NCBI GenBank assembly: GCA_051859505.1
Contig: JBHYFN010000046.1
Coordinates: forward strand, 1 to 29,510
Source of the DNA: JAFIEN01 sp051859505
GTDB lineage: Bacteria; Pseudomonadota; Alphaproteobacteria; Rhodobacterales; Rhodobacteraceae
Reading direction: 5' to 3'
DNA: 29,510 nt
Below are positions 18,524 to 26,012 of this stretch, one piece after another (position 1 is the stretch's first letter; every line of letters begins with the position of its first letter). A program made the position numbers and the translations under genes. Below the pieces are notes generated by a model, which saw only the letters and a list, made by a program, of their open reading frames with translations, was not told the origin of the DNA and ran no database searches.

Positions 18524-21229
18524 ATGGATGAACCTTCGCTGCGACTCTTGCGGTCTTCGCGCCACATGCAGCCCGACTGGTATTGCAGCACCTATCCCGA
18601 CGTGGCCGAACTCGGACTCGAACCAGCGCTTCACTACCTGTCTTACGGCGCAAGGATGGGGCGCAATCCGGGGACGACCTTCGATACGGGGCACTATCTG
18701 CAAAGCTATCCCGATGCCGCCGCATCCGGGCTGAACCCGCTGGTCCACTTCATCCGGCAGGGGCGCAGCAAGGGCTATCTGCCGCGGCCACGGTCCGACA
18801 ATCCGCTTCGCCCCGTGCGGTCCCTGGCAAGCAAGTTTCTGGTGCTGGGCTTCGAGGACAGACCGCTTCGACAGCTGGAAGAGATCGCAGAGAGCGCGAG
18901 CGATCCGGAAATCCGGGTCGAGGCGCTGCGCCAGCTTGCGCTGTGCCGGATGCAGGACGGCACCGAGGCCGGCACCCGCGAGGCGCTTGCCCGTATCGCG
19001 CAGGCGCGTGTCGCGCTTGCCCGTATCGCGCTTGCCCCTGACGCGCTTGCCCGTGACGTGCAGGCGCGCGGTGCCGGGCCGTCGCTTGCCACGGCGCGGG
19101 GGCTTGCGATCCTCGAGGTGCTTTGCCACGCAAGGCTGGGAGAGCTGGCGGCAGCGCGGGCCGCCTATGAGAGGGCCGTCCTTGCCGGCGAGGGCAGCCC
19201 GGACCTCTTGCTGGCATCGGTGAACCTCTATCGCGATCCGGCCGAACGGGTCGGGCGCCTCAACCACCTGCTCGACCGCATCGACCTGCCTCCCATCGCC
19301 TTGTCGGACGCGCCCGGCCTTGCCCCCTATGACAGGCTGCGCGTCGCCACGCCCCTTGCCCCGGTGCATGACGCGGCGAAAGTCACCGTCCTGATCGCCG
19401 CCTACCAGGCGGGCGCAACCCTTCCGACGGCGCTCCGTTCGCTTCGGGAACAGACCTGGCAGAACCTCGAGATCCTGGTGCTTGACGATTGTTCGCCCGA
19501 CCCCGAAACCTCCCGCATCGCGCGCGATCTTGCGGCCGAGGATCCGCGGATCCGGCTGGTCCGGCTGGAAACCAACGGCGGGGCCTATGTCGCACGGAAC
19601 CGGGGGCTGGACGAGGCGACGGGCGATTATATCGCGCTGCACGATGCGGATGACTGGTATCACCCGCTTCGGATCGAAAGGCAGGTGCGCTTCCTTCAGG
19701 ACCATCCCGATGCCATGGCCTGCCTGACCCAGCAGGCCAGGCTGACCGAGGATCTGGCCTATACCCAGTATCCCCATAACTGCAGCCTGATCCGCACCAA
19801 TGTGTCGTCCCTGCTGTGGCGGCGCCGGGTGATCGGGGATCTGGGCGGCTGGGCGGCGGTGCGGTTCGGCGCCGACAGCGAGTTCATCGCGCGGATGCGC
19901 CGGGTCCATGGCGCCGAAAGCGTGCAGGAAATGCCCGACAGCCTGTTCTGCTTCCAGCGCTATTCGGCATCATCGGCGGTCGGCGACGCGCAGTTCGGCG
20001 CGAATGGCTACTATTTCGGCGTCAGGCATGAATTCCACTGCGCCAGCGCGCATCATCTTGAGACCAGCGACAGCCACCATTATCCCAGAACACGCGCCAA
20101 CCTTCCCTTCCCCGTGCCTGACGTGATGCTGCCCGATCGCAAGGGCAAGGATTCGGAACTGGAATTCGATGTGATCATCGCATCGGATTTCAGGATGCAG
20201 GGCGGCAGCGTCATCTCCTGCCTCGAGGAGATCCGGGCCCAGCATCAAGCCGGGCTGCGCACCGGCCTGGTGGCGCTTTACCGCTATGACCTTGACTATC
20301 CCAACCTGCGCCCGACGACCGCCGATTTCCGGGACGAGATCCAGAAGATGGGCATTCCCTTCATCTGCTTCGGGGAAACGGCGCGCTGCAAATTGCTGGT
20401 CCTGCGCTATCCGCCTGCTCTGGACGAGGCCCAGCGCCATATCCCTCGGATCTCGGCCGAGAGGATCGCCGTCGTCGTCAATCAACCGCCGATGAGCAAT
20501 TACGGCCCCACCGGCATCACCCGCTACAGGATCGACGCCGTCGAGGCCAATCTGACGCGCACCTTCGGCCAGCGCGCGACCTGGTATCCGAACGGGCCGT
20601 TGGTGCGCGAGGCTCTCTTGCGCCATCATGCGGCGGACGTGGCGCGGATCCGGCTTTCCGAAACGGACTGGAGCAACATCATCGACGTGGAAGCCTGGCG
20701 TCGCCCCGCCCGTCCGGTCCAGCCGGATGGCCCGCTGCGGATCGGCCGCCATTCCCGCGACGATGCGCACAAATGGCCCAGCGATCCGGCCGAGATCCTT
20801 GCCGTCTATCCCGATGCCGGCAATGTCGAGGTGCATGTTCTGGGGGGCGGCAAGGTGCCCTCAACCCTTCTGGGTGGCATCCCGGCGAACTGGACCGTGC
20901 ATGACTATGGCACGATCCATCCAAGGGAGTTTCTGGCCGGACTCGACATCTGGGCCTATTTCCACCACCCCGACTGGGTCGAAAGTTTCGGGCGCACCAT
21001 CATCGAGGCGATGGCCGTCGGCGTCCCGGTCATCCTTCCGCCGGAACATGAAACCCTGTTCGGCGATGCCGCGGTCTATGCGCAGCCGCAGTCCGCGCTC
21101 GATGCGGCGTTCCGGCTCAAGCGCGATCCCGGGCTTTACGCAAGGCAGGTGCAAAAGGCACAGGACCATTTGCAGCAGTGGTTCAGCCATGACATGCATC
21201 TGCAGCGGGTGCTGACGGGCCGGGTCTGA
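18524..21229 (+). CDS. Two-domain glycosyltransferase (GT2 + GT4-like)
   Basis: 901-aa cytoplasmic or membrane-associated glycosyltransferase. Residues ~1-85 carry two copies of a WY...YPDVA..G..P..HYL...G motif (DWYCSTYPDVAELGLEPALH; GHYLQSYPDAAASGLNPLVH), common at the front of bacterial surface-glycan transferases. A helical TPR-like stretch follows, with a pentapeptide repeat at 154-183. The GT2 domain starts at V287 (VTVLIAAYQAGATLPTALRS) and has the metal-binding DADD at 374-377. After ~540 comes a GT4-like domain ending in ESFGRTIIE (EX7E, E820 and E828) and MAVGVPVILPPE. Two heads imply transfer of two sugars or alternating addition. The ATG with GAGG box is preferred to a TTG at 18494. 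Confidence 0.92.
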   Translation: MDEPSLRLLRSSRHMQPDWYCSTYPDVAELGLEPALHYLSYGARMGRNPGTTFDTGHYLQSYPDAAASGLNPLVHFIRQGRSKGYLPRPRSDNPLRPVRSLASKFLVLGFEDRPLRQLEEIAESASDPEIRVEALRQLALCRMQDGTEAGTREALARIAQARVALARIALAPDALARDVQARGAGPSLATARGLAILEVLCHARLGELAAARAAYERAVLAGEGSPDLLLASVNLYRDPAERVGRLNHLLDRIDLPPIALSDAPGLAPYDRLRVATPLAPVHDAAKVTVLIAAYQAGATLPTALRSLREQTWQNLEILVLDDCSPDPETSRIARDLAAEDPRIRLVRLETNGGAYVARNRGLDEATGDYIALHDADDWYHPLRIERQVRFLQDHPDAMACLTQQARLTEDLAYTQYPHNCSLIRTNVSSLLWRRRVIGDLGGWAAVRFGADSEFIARMRRVHGAESVQEMPDSLFCFQRYSASSAVGDAQFGANGYYFGVRHEFHCASAHHLETSDSHHYPRTRANLPFPVPDVMLPDRKGKDSELEFDVIIASDFRMQGGSVISCLEEIRAQHQAGLRTGLVALYRYDLDYPNLRPTTADFRDEIQKMGIPFICFGETARCKLLVLRYPPALDEAQRHIPRISAERIAVVVNQPPMSNYGPTGITRYRIDAVEANLTRTFGQRATWYPNGPLVREALLRHHAADVARIRLSETDWSNIIDVEAWRRPARPVQPDGPLRIGRHSRDDAHKWPSDPAEILAVYPDAGNVEVHVLGGGKVPSTLLGGIPANWTVHDYGTIHPREFLAGLDIWAYFHHPDWVESFGRTIIEAMAVGVPVILPPEHETLFGDAAVYAQPQSALDAAFRLKRDPGLYARQVQKAQDHLQQWFSHDMHLQRVLTGRV
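18983..19072 (+). repeat. 15-bp tandem repeat inside the glycosyltransferase gene (six units)
   Basis: Six consecutive 15-base units of the type GCGCTTGCCCGTATC, four close copies and two diverged (GCGCAGGCGCGTGTC, GTGCAGGCGCGCGGT). They encode ALARI-AQARV-ALARI-ALAPD-ALARD-VQARG at residues 154-183. Gain or loss of a unit keeps the frame and changes the length of the helical segment by five residues. Confidence 0.85.
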
Positions 21230-21251
21230 GCGCGGGAGCGCCGGGCGCGCA

Positions 21252-21303
21252 GGCGGGGCCCGAAGGCAGGGTCCGAAGTCGGGGTCCGAAGGCGGGGCCC
21301 GAA
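21252..21303 (+). repeat. 13-bp tandem repeat before the ATP-grasp gene (four units)
   Basis: Units GGCGGGGCCCGAA, GGCAGGGTCCGAA, GTCGGGGTCCGAA, GGCGGGGCCCGAA in the 82-base gap between the glycosyltransferase stop and the ATP-grasp ATG. The array ends 8 bases before that ATG, so copy number would alter the 5' region of the message, including GAAGG at 21301-21305, a possible ribosome site. Confidence 0.85.
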
Positions 21304-21311
21304 GGCAAAGG

Positions 21312-22679
21312 ATGGGCATGGCTCTGGAAGATGTCATTGCAAGGCGCCTGATCCTTGTCGGCGCGGGCGAGGCCGAGGGCGTGCTGCGCTGGATCACCAA
21401 GCGGGCGCGGGCGCGGGGCCTGACAGGCTGGACCAAGGAAAGGCCGATCACCGGGGGAGAGGTCTGCATCGACAGCCTGTTTGAAGGCGGCCCGAGCGAT
21501 GTGGATTTCCTTGTCTCGAAGGCGCTGGCGGGCCTGCCCGGTTTCACCCTCGCCAGCGCGAACCTGATCCCGGTCGGGCTGACGCAGGCCGAAGGCTTCA
21601 CCCGCCTGTCGCTGCGCGAGGCCGTGCTGGAAACCGTCTCGGACGCGCATATGGCCGATTTTTCTGCGGCCACTGTCGGCGTGCAGAAGGGCCTTGCGGC
21701 GGCGCTGTTCGGATCGGCCCGGGCGGTTCTTCGCGGCGGGCCCGAAGGCCATGGCGGCACAGAAGCGGCAATCGAGGCGACGACCGAGGCGGCAATCGAG
21801 GCGATCGTCCCCGAATACCTTCCCTTCGCCATCCAGAAAGCGATCCCCGCCCGACTGCGGCAACGGGCCGGTGCCTCCTTCACGAACGAGATGTGGTCTC
21901 GGGACCAGCTCCGCGAGGCCTATGCCGAGCGACGCGGCAGCGCGCTGGAGTACGAGCTGGAAGACAAGGACGCCGGCCGCCGCTTCGCCGAAGCGCTTGG
22001 CCTGAAAACCGCGCCGGTCCTGCAACGCGAGGTGACGCTCGACCAGATCGACTTTCAGCCGGGAACGGTCGTCAAGCCGGCCTCGGGGGGCGGATCGAAG
22101 GCTGTCTTCGTGATCCAGGGGGGCTCCGAGATCCTGGATCTGCAGAACAACGTCAGGCTGCCGGGCCTCGATGCCCTGCGCGAAGCGATGCGCCGGGCGC
22201 TTGACCTCAAACATGCCCGACAGGACAGCTGGCTGGTCGAGCGGATGGTCACCACCCGGCACGGCGGCCTTCCGACCGATCTCAAGATGCTGACCTTCTA
22301 TGGCGAGGTCGGTCTTGTGCAGGAAGCCACCCGGATGCCCACTCGGCTCTGTTACTACGACCGAAGCGGTCAGAAGGTGTCGACCGGCCGCTATGCGGAT
22401 CGGGCCTTCGACGGCACCGGGCTGGATCAGGCCTATGTCGATCTTGCCGAAAGGATCGGAGGCTCTGTGCCGGCGCCCTTCCTCAGGATCGATTTCTACA
22501 AGACCGACGACGGGCCGGTCTTCGGCGAGTTCACGCCAAAGCCCGGCAATTTCGAGCAATTCGATCTGTCGACGAACCGCAGCCTTGGTCAACGCTTCAT
22601 CCGCGCAAGGGCACGCCTTCTGGCCGATCTGTTCGACGGCAAGGATTTCGCGACGTTCCGACAGCTCTTCCGGCCCTAG
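21312..22679 (+). CDS. TupA-like ATP-grasp ligase with N-terminal acylphosphatase-like domain
   Basis: 455 aa. Residues ~10-90 resemble acylphosphatase: RLILVGAGEAEGVLRW then RARARGLTGWTKE, matching the family's G.VQGV.FR and GL.GWV.N blocks. One arginine after GV is kept but the catalytic asparagine is glutamate and spacing is shortened, so activity is doubtful. From ~180 onwards is an ATP-grasp of the TupA-like amidoligase type: nucleotide lysine K255 in VVKPASGGGSKAVF, PTDLKMLTFYGE, and metal ligands D394 (RIDFYKTDDG), E406 (FGEFTPKPGN) and N413. Such enzymes join a carboxylate to an amine through an acyl-phosphate. Either ATG (21312 or 21318) could start. It is the last + gene of the cluster; a low-complexity EAAIEA repeat lies near residues 155-165. 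Confidence 0.88.
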   Translation: MGMALEDVIARRLILVGAGEAEGVLRWITKRARARGLTGWTKERPITGGEVCIDSLFEGGPSDVDFLVSKALAGLPGFTLASANLIPVGLTQAEGFTRLSLREAVLETVSDAHMADFSAATVGVQKGLAAALFGSARAVLRGGPEGHGGTEAAIEATTEAAIEAIVPEYLPFAIQKAIPARLRQRAGASFTNEMWSRDQLREAYAERRGSALEYELEDKDAGRRFAEALGLKTAPVLQREVTLDQIDFQPGTVVKPASGGGSKAVFVIQGGSEILDLQNNVRLPGLDALREAMRRALDLKHARQDSWLVERMVTTRHGGLPTDLKMLTFYGEVGLVQEATRMPTRLCYYDRSGQKVSTGRYADRAFDGTGLDQAYVDLAERIGGSVPAPFLRIDFYKTDDGPVFGEFTPKPGNFEQFDLSTNRSLGQRFIRARARLLADLFDGKDFATFRQLFRP

Positions 22680-22690
22680 CCAAAGCCCAC

Positions 22691-22754
22691 GCCCTGCGCT
22701 GCCCTGCCCTGCGCTGCCCTGCCCTGCGCTGCCCTGCCCTGCGCTGCCCTGCCC
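22691..22754. repeat. 15-bp tandem repeat after the ATP-grasp gene (4.3 units)
   Basis: Four identical copies of GCCCTGCGCTGCCCT plus a partial fifth, in the gap between two convergent genes and starting 12 bases after the ATP-grasp stop. The identical copies suggest recent expansion. It has no spacers, so it is not CRISPR. Confidence 0.9.
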
Positions 22755-22797
22755 AACCGCCTTCGCCTCGCGGATCATGCCGAACCGTTCGAGACGG

Positions 22798-22829
22798 AAA
22801 CGGCGCGCGGGGTGTGGCCCCGCGCGCCG
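22798..22829 (-). terminator. Terminator of the pyrimidine operon
   Basis: Perfect 12-bp stem CGGCGCGCGGGG / CCCCGCGCGCCG with a 5-base loop. On the minus strand it is followed by TTTCC, so it fits a terminator for the operon ending at 22853. It may also stop the convergent ATP-grasp transcript, though the T-run is only on the minus side. Confidence 0.75.
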
Positions 22830-22852
22830 CGAAGGTGCGCCGGATCGCCGCC

Positions 22853-23842
22853 CTATTGCAGGGCGATGTCGGTGATCACATGCGTCCAGGCCCCTTCCGG
22901 CTGGGCCGAGATCACCGGGTCCGACCCGCCCGCCAGCAGCGTGTCGACGGTGCGCTGGAAATCAGCCGGGTCAAGCACCCCGGTCGACCCCTCGGTCAGC
23001 TTGGCCACTTCGCGGATCATGCGCAGCTGGGCCTCTTCGGACTGGGCGCCCGTCTCGTCATAGTCCACGATGATCGCGGCCGCCGCTTCCTCGTTCTCAC
23101 CGACCCATTCCCAGCCGGCCATCGAGGCGCGCACGAAGCGGGCCATCTTGTCGACGAATTCCGGATCCTCGAGGTTCTGCTCAAGCACCCACATCCCGTC
23201 TTCCAGCGTGGCGACGCCCATATCCTCGTATTTGAAGGTGATGAGCTCGTCTTCGGACACGCCGGCATCCAGCACCTGACCATATTCGTTGTAGGTCATG
23301 GTCGAGATGCAGTCGGCCTGCCGCTGGATCAGCGGATCGACGTTGAAGCCCTGCTTGAGGACCGTCACGCCATCCTCGCCGCCCTCGGTCGGGATGCCTT
23401 CCTGCGCCATCCAGCTGAGGAACGGGTATTCGTTGCCGAAGAACCAGACCCCGATCGTCCGACCCCGGAAATCCTGCGGCCCGGTGATGCCGCTGTCGGC
23501 CCAGCAGGTCAGCATCAGGCCCGAACGCTTGTAGGGCTGGGCGATGTTGACGACCGGCAGGCCGCCTTCGCGCGCGGCCAGCGCCGAGGGCATCCAGTTC
23601 AGCATCACATCGGCCGCACCACCGGCCAGAACCTGCGGCGGCGCGATGTCGGGCCCGCCGGGCAGGATCGTCACGTCCAGCCCTTCAGCTTCGTAAAAGC
23701 CCTGGTCGAGGGCGGCGTAATAGCCCGCGAACTGGCCCTGGGTGACCCACTGCAATTGCAGCGTCACGCTGTCCTGCGCAACGGCGGGCATCGCAAGCCC
23801 GGCCAGCAGGGTCGCCCCCAAGAGACGAGTCTTCATCTTCAT
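22853..23842 (-). CDS. ABC transporter substrate-binding protein (NMT1/THI5 family), probable pyrimidine transport
   Basis: Periplasmic binding protein, 329 aa. Signal peptide MKMKTRLLGATLLAGLAMPA then VAQ, cleaved before DSVTLQLQW. The mature start (LQLQWVTQGQFAGYYAALDQ) followed by GFYEAEGLDVTILPGG is characteristic of the NMT1/THI5 family that binds pyrimidines, thiamine precursors, taurine or nitrate. AGGAGA precedes the ATG. Being in one operon with dihydropyrimidinase and two permeases, its ligand is most likely a pyrimidine or hydantoin-like ring compound. It is the last gene before the hairpin at 22798. Confidence 0.92.
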   Translation of the reverse strand: MKMKTRLLGATLLAGLAMPAVAQDSVTLQLQWVTQGQFAGYYAALDQGFYEAEGLDVTILPGGPDIAPPQVLAGGAADVMLNWMPSALAAREGGLPVVNIAQPYKRSGLMLTCWADSGITGPQDFRGRTIGVWFFGNEYPFLSWMAQEGIPTEGGEDGVTVLKQGFNVDPLIQRQADCISTMTYNEYGQVLDAGVSEDELITFKYEDMGVATLEDGMWVLEQNLEDPEFVDKMARFVRASMAGWEWVGENEEAAAAIIVDYDETGAQSEEAQLRMIREVAKLTEGSTGVLDPADFQRTVDTLLAGGSDPVISAQPEGAWTHVITDIALQ

Positions 23843-23900
23843 GTTCTCCTGTCTGTCAGTTGTTGTCCTGTCCCCGTGCTCTGCCCCGGGTCGTTTCTTG

Positions 23901-24749
23901 TTATCTCCTTTGCGACGGATGCCAGAAGGTCACCCGCTTCTCGATCAGCGCGATTGCCCCGTAGACCAGCGTACCCGCCAGCGCGCCCACGAGGATCGCC
24001 GACCAGACCATATGCGTCGCCAGTTGTCCGTTCGATGCCGAGATGCGAAAGCCGATGCCCTGCGTCGGCGAGCCGAAGAATTCGGCCACAATCGCGCCGA
24101 TCATCGCCAGAGTCGATGCAATCTTGAGCCCGTTGAAGATGAAGGGCAGCGCCGCCGGCAGGCGCAGTTTCACCAGCGTCGCCCAATAGCCCGCGCCATA
24201 GGTGCGCATCAGGTCGCGCTGCATCGCGGTCGTGTCGGCCAACCCCGCCACCACATTGACCAGCATCGGGAAAAAGACCATCAGCACCACGACCGCCGCC
24301 TTCGACTGCCAGCCGAAACCGAACCACATCACAAGGATCGGCGCCGTGCCCACGATGGGCAGGGCCGCCATGAAGCTTGCCACCGGCATCAGGCCCCGGC
24401 GCAACCCGTCGTAGCGGTCGACCAGTATGCCCACGGCCAGCGCGGCTGCCGTGCCCATGGCCAGCCCGCTCATCGCGCCCATCACGATGGTCTGGACGAA
24501 ATCGCGCCAGAGCATCGGCAGGCTTGAGGTGAAGGTCGCCCAGATCATGCTGGGCGGCGGCAGGATCACGCGCGGCACCTGAAGGCCGCGGACCAACAGC
24601 TCCCAGACGACAAGGATGGTCACGCCGAAGATCACCGGCACCGCAAGGCGCACCGCCGGATGGCGCGCCCGCGCGCCGTCCCGCGTCAGCCAGGCGTTGA
24701 ACGCCCAGGCCGCCACCCAGAAAGCCAGCGCCGCCCAGACCATCGTCAT
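23901..24749 (-). CDS. ABC transporter permease, pyrimidine-type (second)
   Basis: 282-aa inner-membrane permease of the BPD_transp_1/SsuC-TauC type. The loop DLMRTYGAGYWATLVKLRLP corresponds to the EAA motif; other family stretches are VILPPPSMIW and VGTAPILVMWFGFG. The ATG at 24749 overlaps the upstream permease stop (ATGA), so they are coupled; the longer frame to 25013 lies in the other permease's DNA. A 58-base gap with the binding protein's ribosome site follows. Confidence 0.92.
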   Translation of the reverse strand: MTMVWAALAFWVAAWAFNAWLTRDGARARHPAVRLAVPVIFGVTILVVWELLVRGLQVPRVILPPPSMIWATFTSSLPMLWRDFVQTIVMGAMSGLAMGTAAALAVGILVDRYDGLRRGLMPVASFMAALPIVGTAPILVMWFGFGWQSKAAVVVLMVFFPMLVNVVAGLADTTAMQRDLMRTYGAGYWATLVKLRLPAALPFIFNGLKIASTLAMIGAIVAEFFGSPTQGIGFRISASNGQLATHMVWSAILVGALAGTLVYGAIALIEKRVTFWHPSQRR

Positions 24750-25738
24750 GGCTGCCCCCCCATGGCCCGCATCGTCCGGCGCTCGATCCAGCCGATGGCC
24801 CAGATCAGCAGGGCGGCCATCAGGGCGGCGGCAAAGAGCGCGGCCCAGATCTGTTCGGTATTGCCGTAATAGGATCCCGCCAGCATCCGCGCGCCAAGGC
24901 CGCCGCGCTGCACCGGCAATTCCCCCACGATGGTGCCGACAAGCGAGGCCGCGATGGCGATCTTGAGCGAGGCGAAGAGATAGGGGACCGAGGCCGGAAG
25001 CCGCAGCTTCCACAGGACCGCCCCTGCCCCCGCGCTCCAGGTCTTCATCTGGTCAAGCTGCATCGCATCGGGCGTGCGCAACCCCTTGACCATGCCCACC
25101 ACCACCGGAAAGAAACTCAGATAGGCGCTGATGATCGCTTTCGGCAAAAGCCCCTGCACGCCCACGGAATTCAGCACGACGATGATCATCGGCGCGATGG
25201 CGACGATGGGGATGGTCTGGCTGACGATGGCCCAGGGCATGACGCTCATGTCCATCGCGCGGTTGTGGACGATGCCGATGGCCAGCAACACACCAAGGCT
25301 GGCCCCGATCAGAAAGCCCACGACCGTGGCCGACAGCGTGATGATGCCGTGATGGATCAGGCTGCGGTTCGACAGGCTGCCCGTCTGCACGATGCCCCGG
25401 CGCGAATTGACCTCTTCCTCCCAGGTCGAGGCCCAGATCTCTTGCGCCACCTGATGCGGGCTGGGCAGGCGTGAACGCTCGGAACTCCAGCTCGGGCCGA
25501 TATGCTCGAGGTTCATGAAGACCAGCGCGATCCGCCCGACCTCCTGACGCTCGACCGCCGAGGATGGCGTCACGACCGCCCCCTCGCGTTCCGCGGTGGA
25601 CAGGACTTCGCGGATGTTCATGGGCACGACAGCGACATACCAGAGCGCGAAAAGCGCGGCGACCACCCCCAGAACAGGCAGGATGCGGCCCTTCACGAGG
25701 GTGCCCCTGCAGTTACCCTGTTCCCCGACGACGGACAT
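24746..25738 (-). CDS. ABC transporter permease, pyrimidine-type (first)
   Basis: About 330 aa, with the same permease fold as its partner (DQMKTWSAGAGAVLWKLRLP as EAA-like loop; IVAIAPMIIVVLNSVGVQGL). It has an extra segment of roughly 80 residues between the first helix and the transport core (IREVLSTAEREGAVVTPSSA ... SPHQVAQEIWASTWEEE), probably periplasmic. Two different permeases would pair with one ATPase. Start uncertain: ATG at 25738 (MSVVGEQG) has a G-rich but poor ribosome site; the frame is open to 25795 and a GTG 15 codons later just before KGRILPV is also possible. Confidence 0.85.
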   Translation of the reverse strand: MSVVGEQGNCRGTLVKGRILPVLGVVAALFALWYVAVVPMNIREVLSTAEREGAVVTPSSAVERQEVGRIALVFMNLEHIGPSWSSERSRLPSPHQVAQEIWASTWEEEVNSRRGIVQTGSLSNRSLIHHGIITLSATVVGFLIGASLGVLLAIGIVHNRAMDMSVMPWAIVSQTIPIVAIAPMIIVVLNSVGVQGLLPKAIISAYLSFFPVVVGMVKGLRTPDAMQLDQMKTWSAGAGAVLWKLRLPASVPYLFASLKIAIAASLVGTIVGELPVQRGGLGARMLAGSYYGNTEQIWAALFAAALMAALLIWAIGWIERRTMRAMGGQP

Positions 25739-26012
25739 TCCCCGGCCCGCCTGCATCGCAGGTTCCGCCAGGGCGCAAGCGGGTTTCCCGCGCATCTCCG
25801 GTCCAGAGCAACCGGAGCCGGATCATCCCACTCCCAGGGTTGAGGCCGGCGGGCCGATGACCGCTGACACGGCAACCTGTCCCCCTCCCCCTGGCCGAGG
25901 CACAGGCCATGCCGATATCGCCCGGTCCCCGGCCTCGGTCCCCGCAGCCACGCCTGGGCGGCAGGACGGGCAGGACGGGCGACAGGACGGATGCAGGAAT
26001 GGGCGCTGTGCG
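25739..26012. other. Spacer inside the pyrimidine operon
   Basis: About 270 bases between the four-helix membrane protein stop and the first permease, unusually long for this operon. It includes a small direct repeat (GCAGGACGG twice at 25961-25978, then ACAGGACGG at 25982-25990). No gene, promoter or terminator was recognised; the true permease start may lie in its right part. Confidence 0.4.

Noticed and set aside
17693..19909. 738-codon open frame on the minus strand
   Set aside because: It is antisense to the methyltransferase and glycosyltransferase, which have clear motifs. The translation is rich in R, H, G, D and Q, as expected from a shadow of GC-rich codons.
22691..22754. CRISPR-like array
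   Set aside because: Direct tandem copies with no spacers and a 15-bp unit.
21183..22778. 531-codon minus-strand frame beginning with repeated GQGSA pentapeptides
   Set aside because: The repeat is the 15-bp non-coding array read backwards, and the rest is antisense to the ATP-grasp gene.
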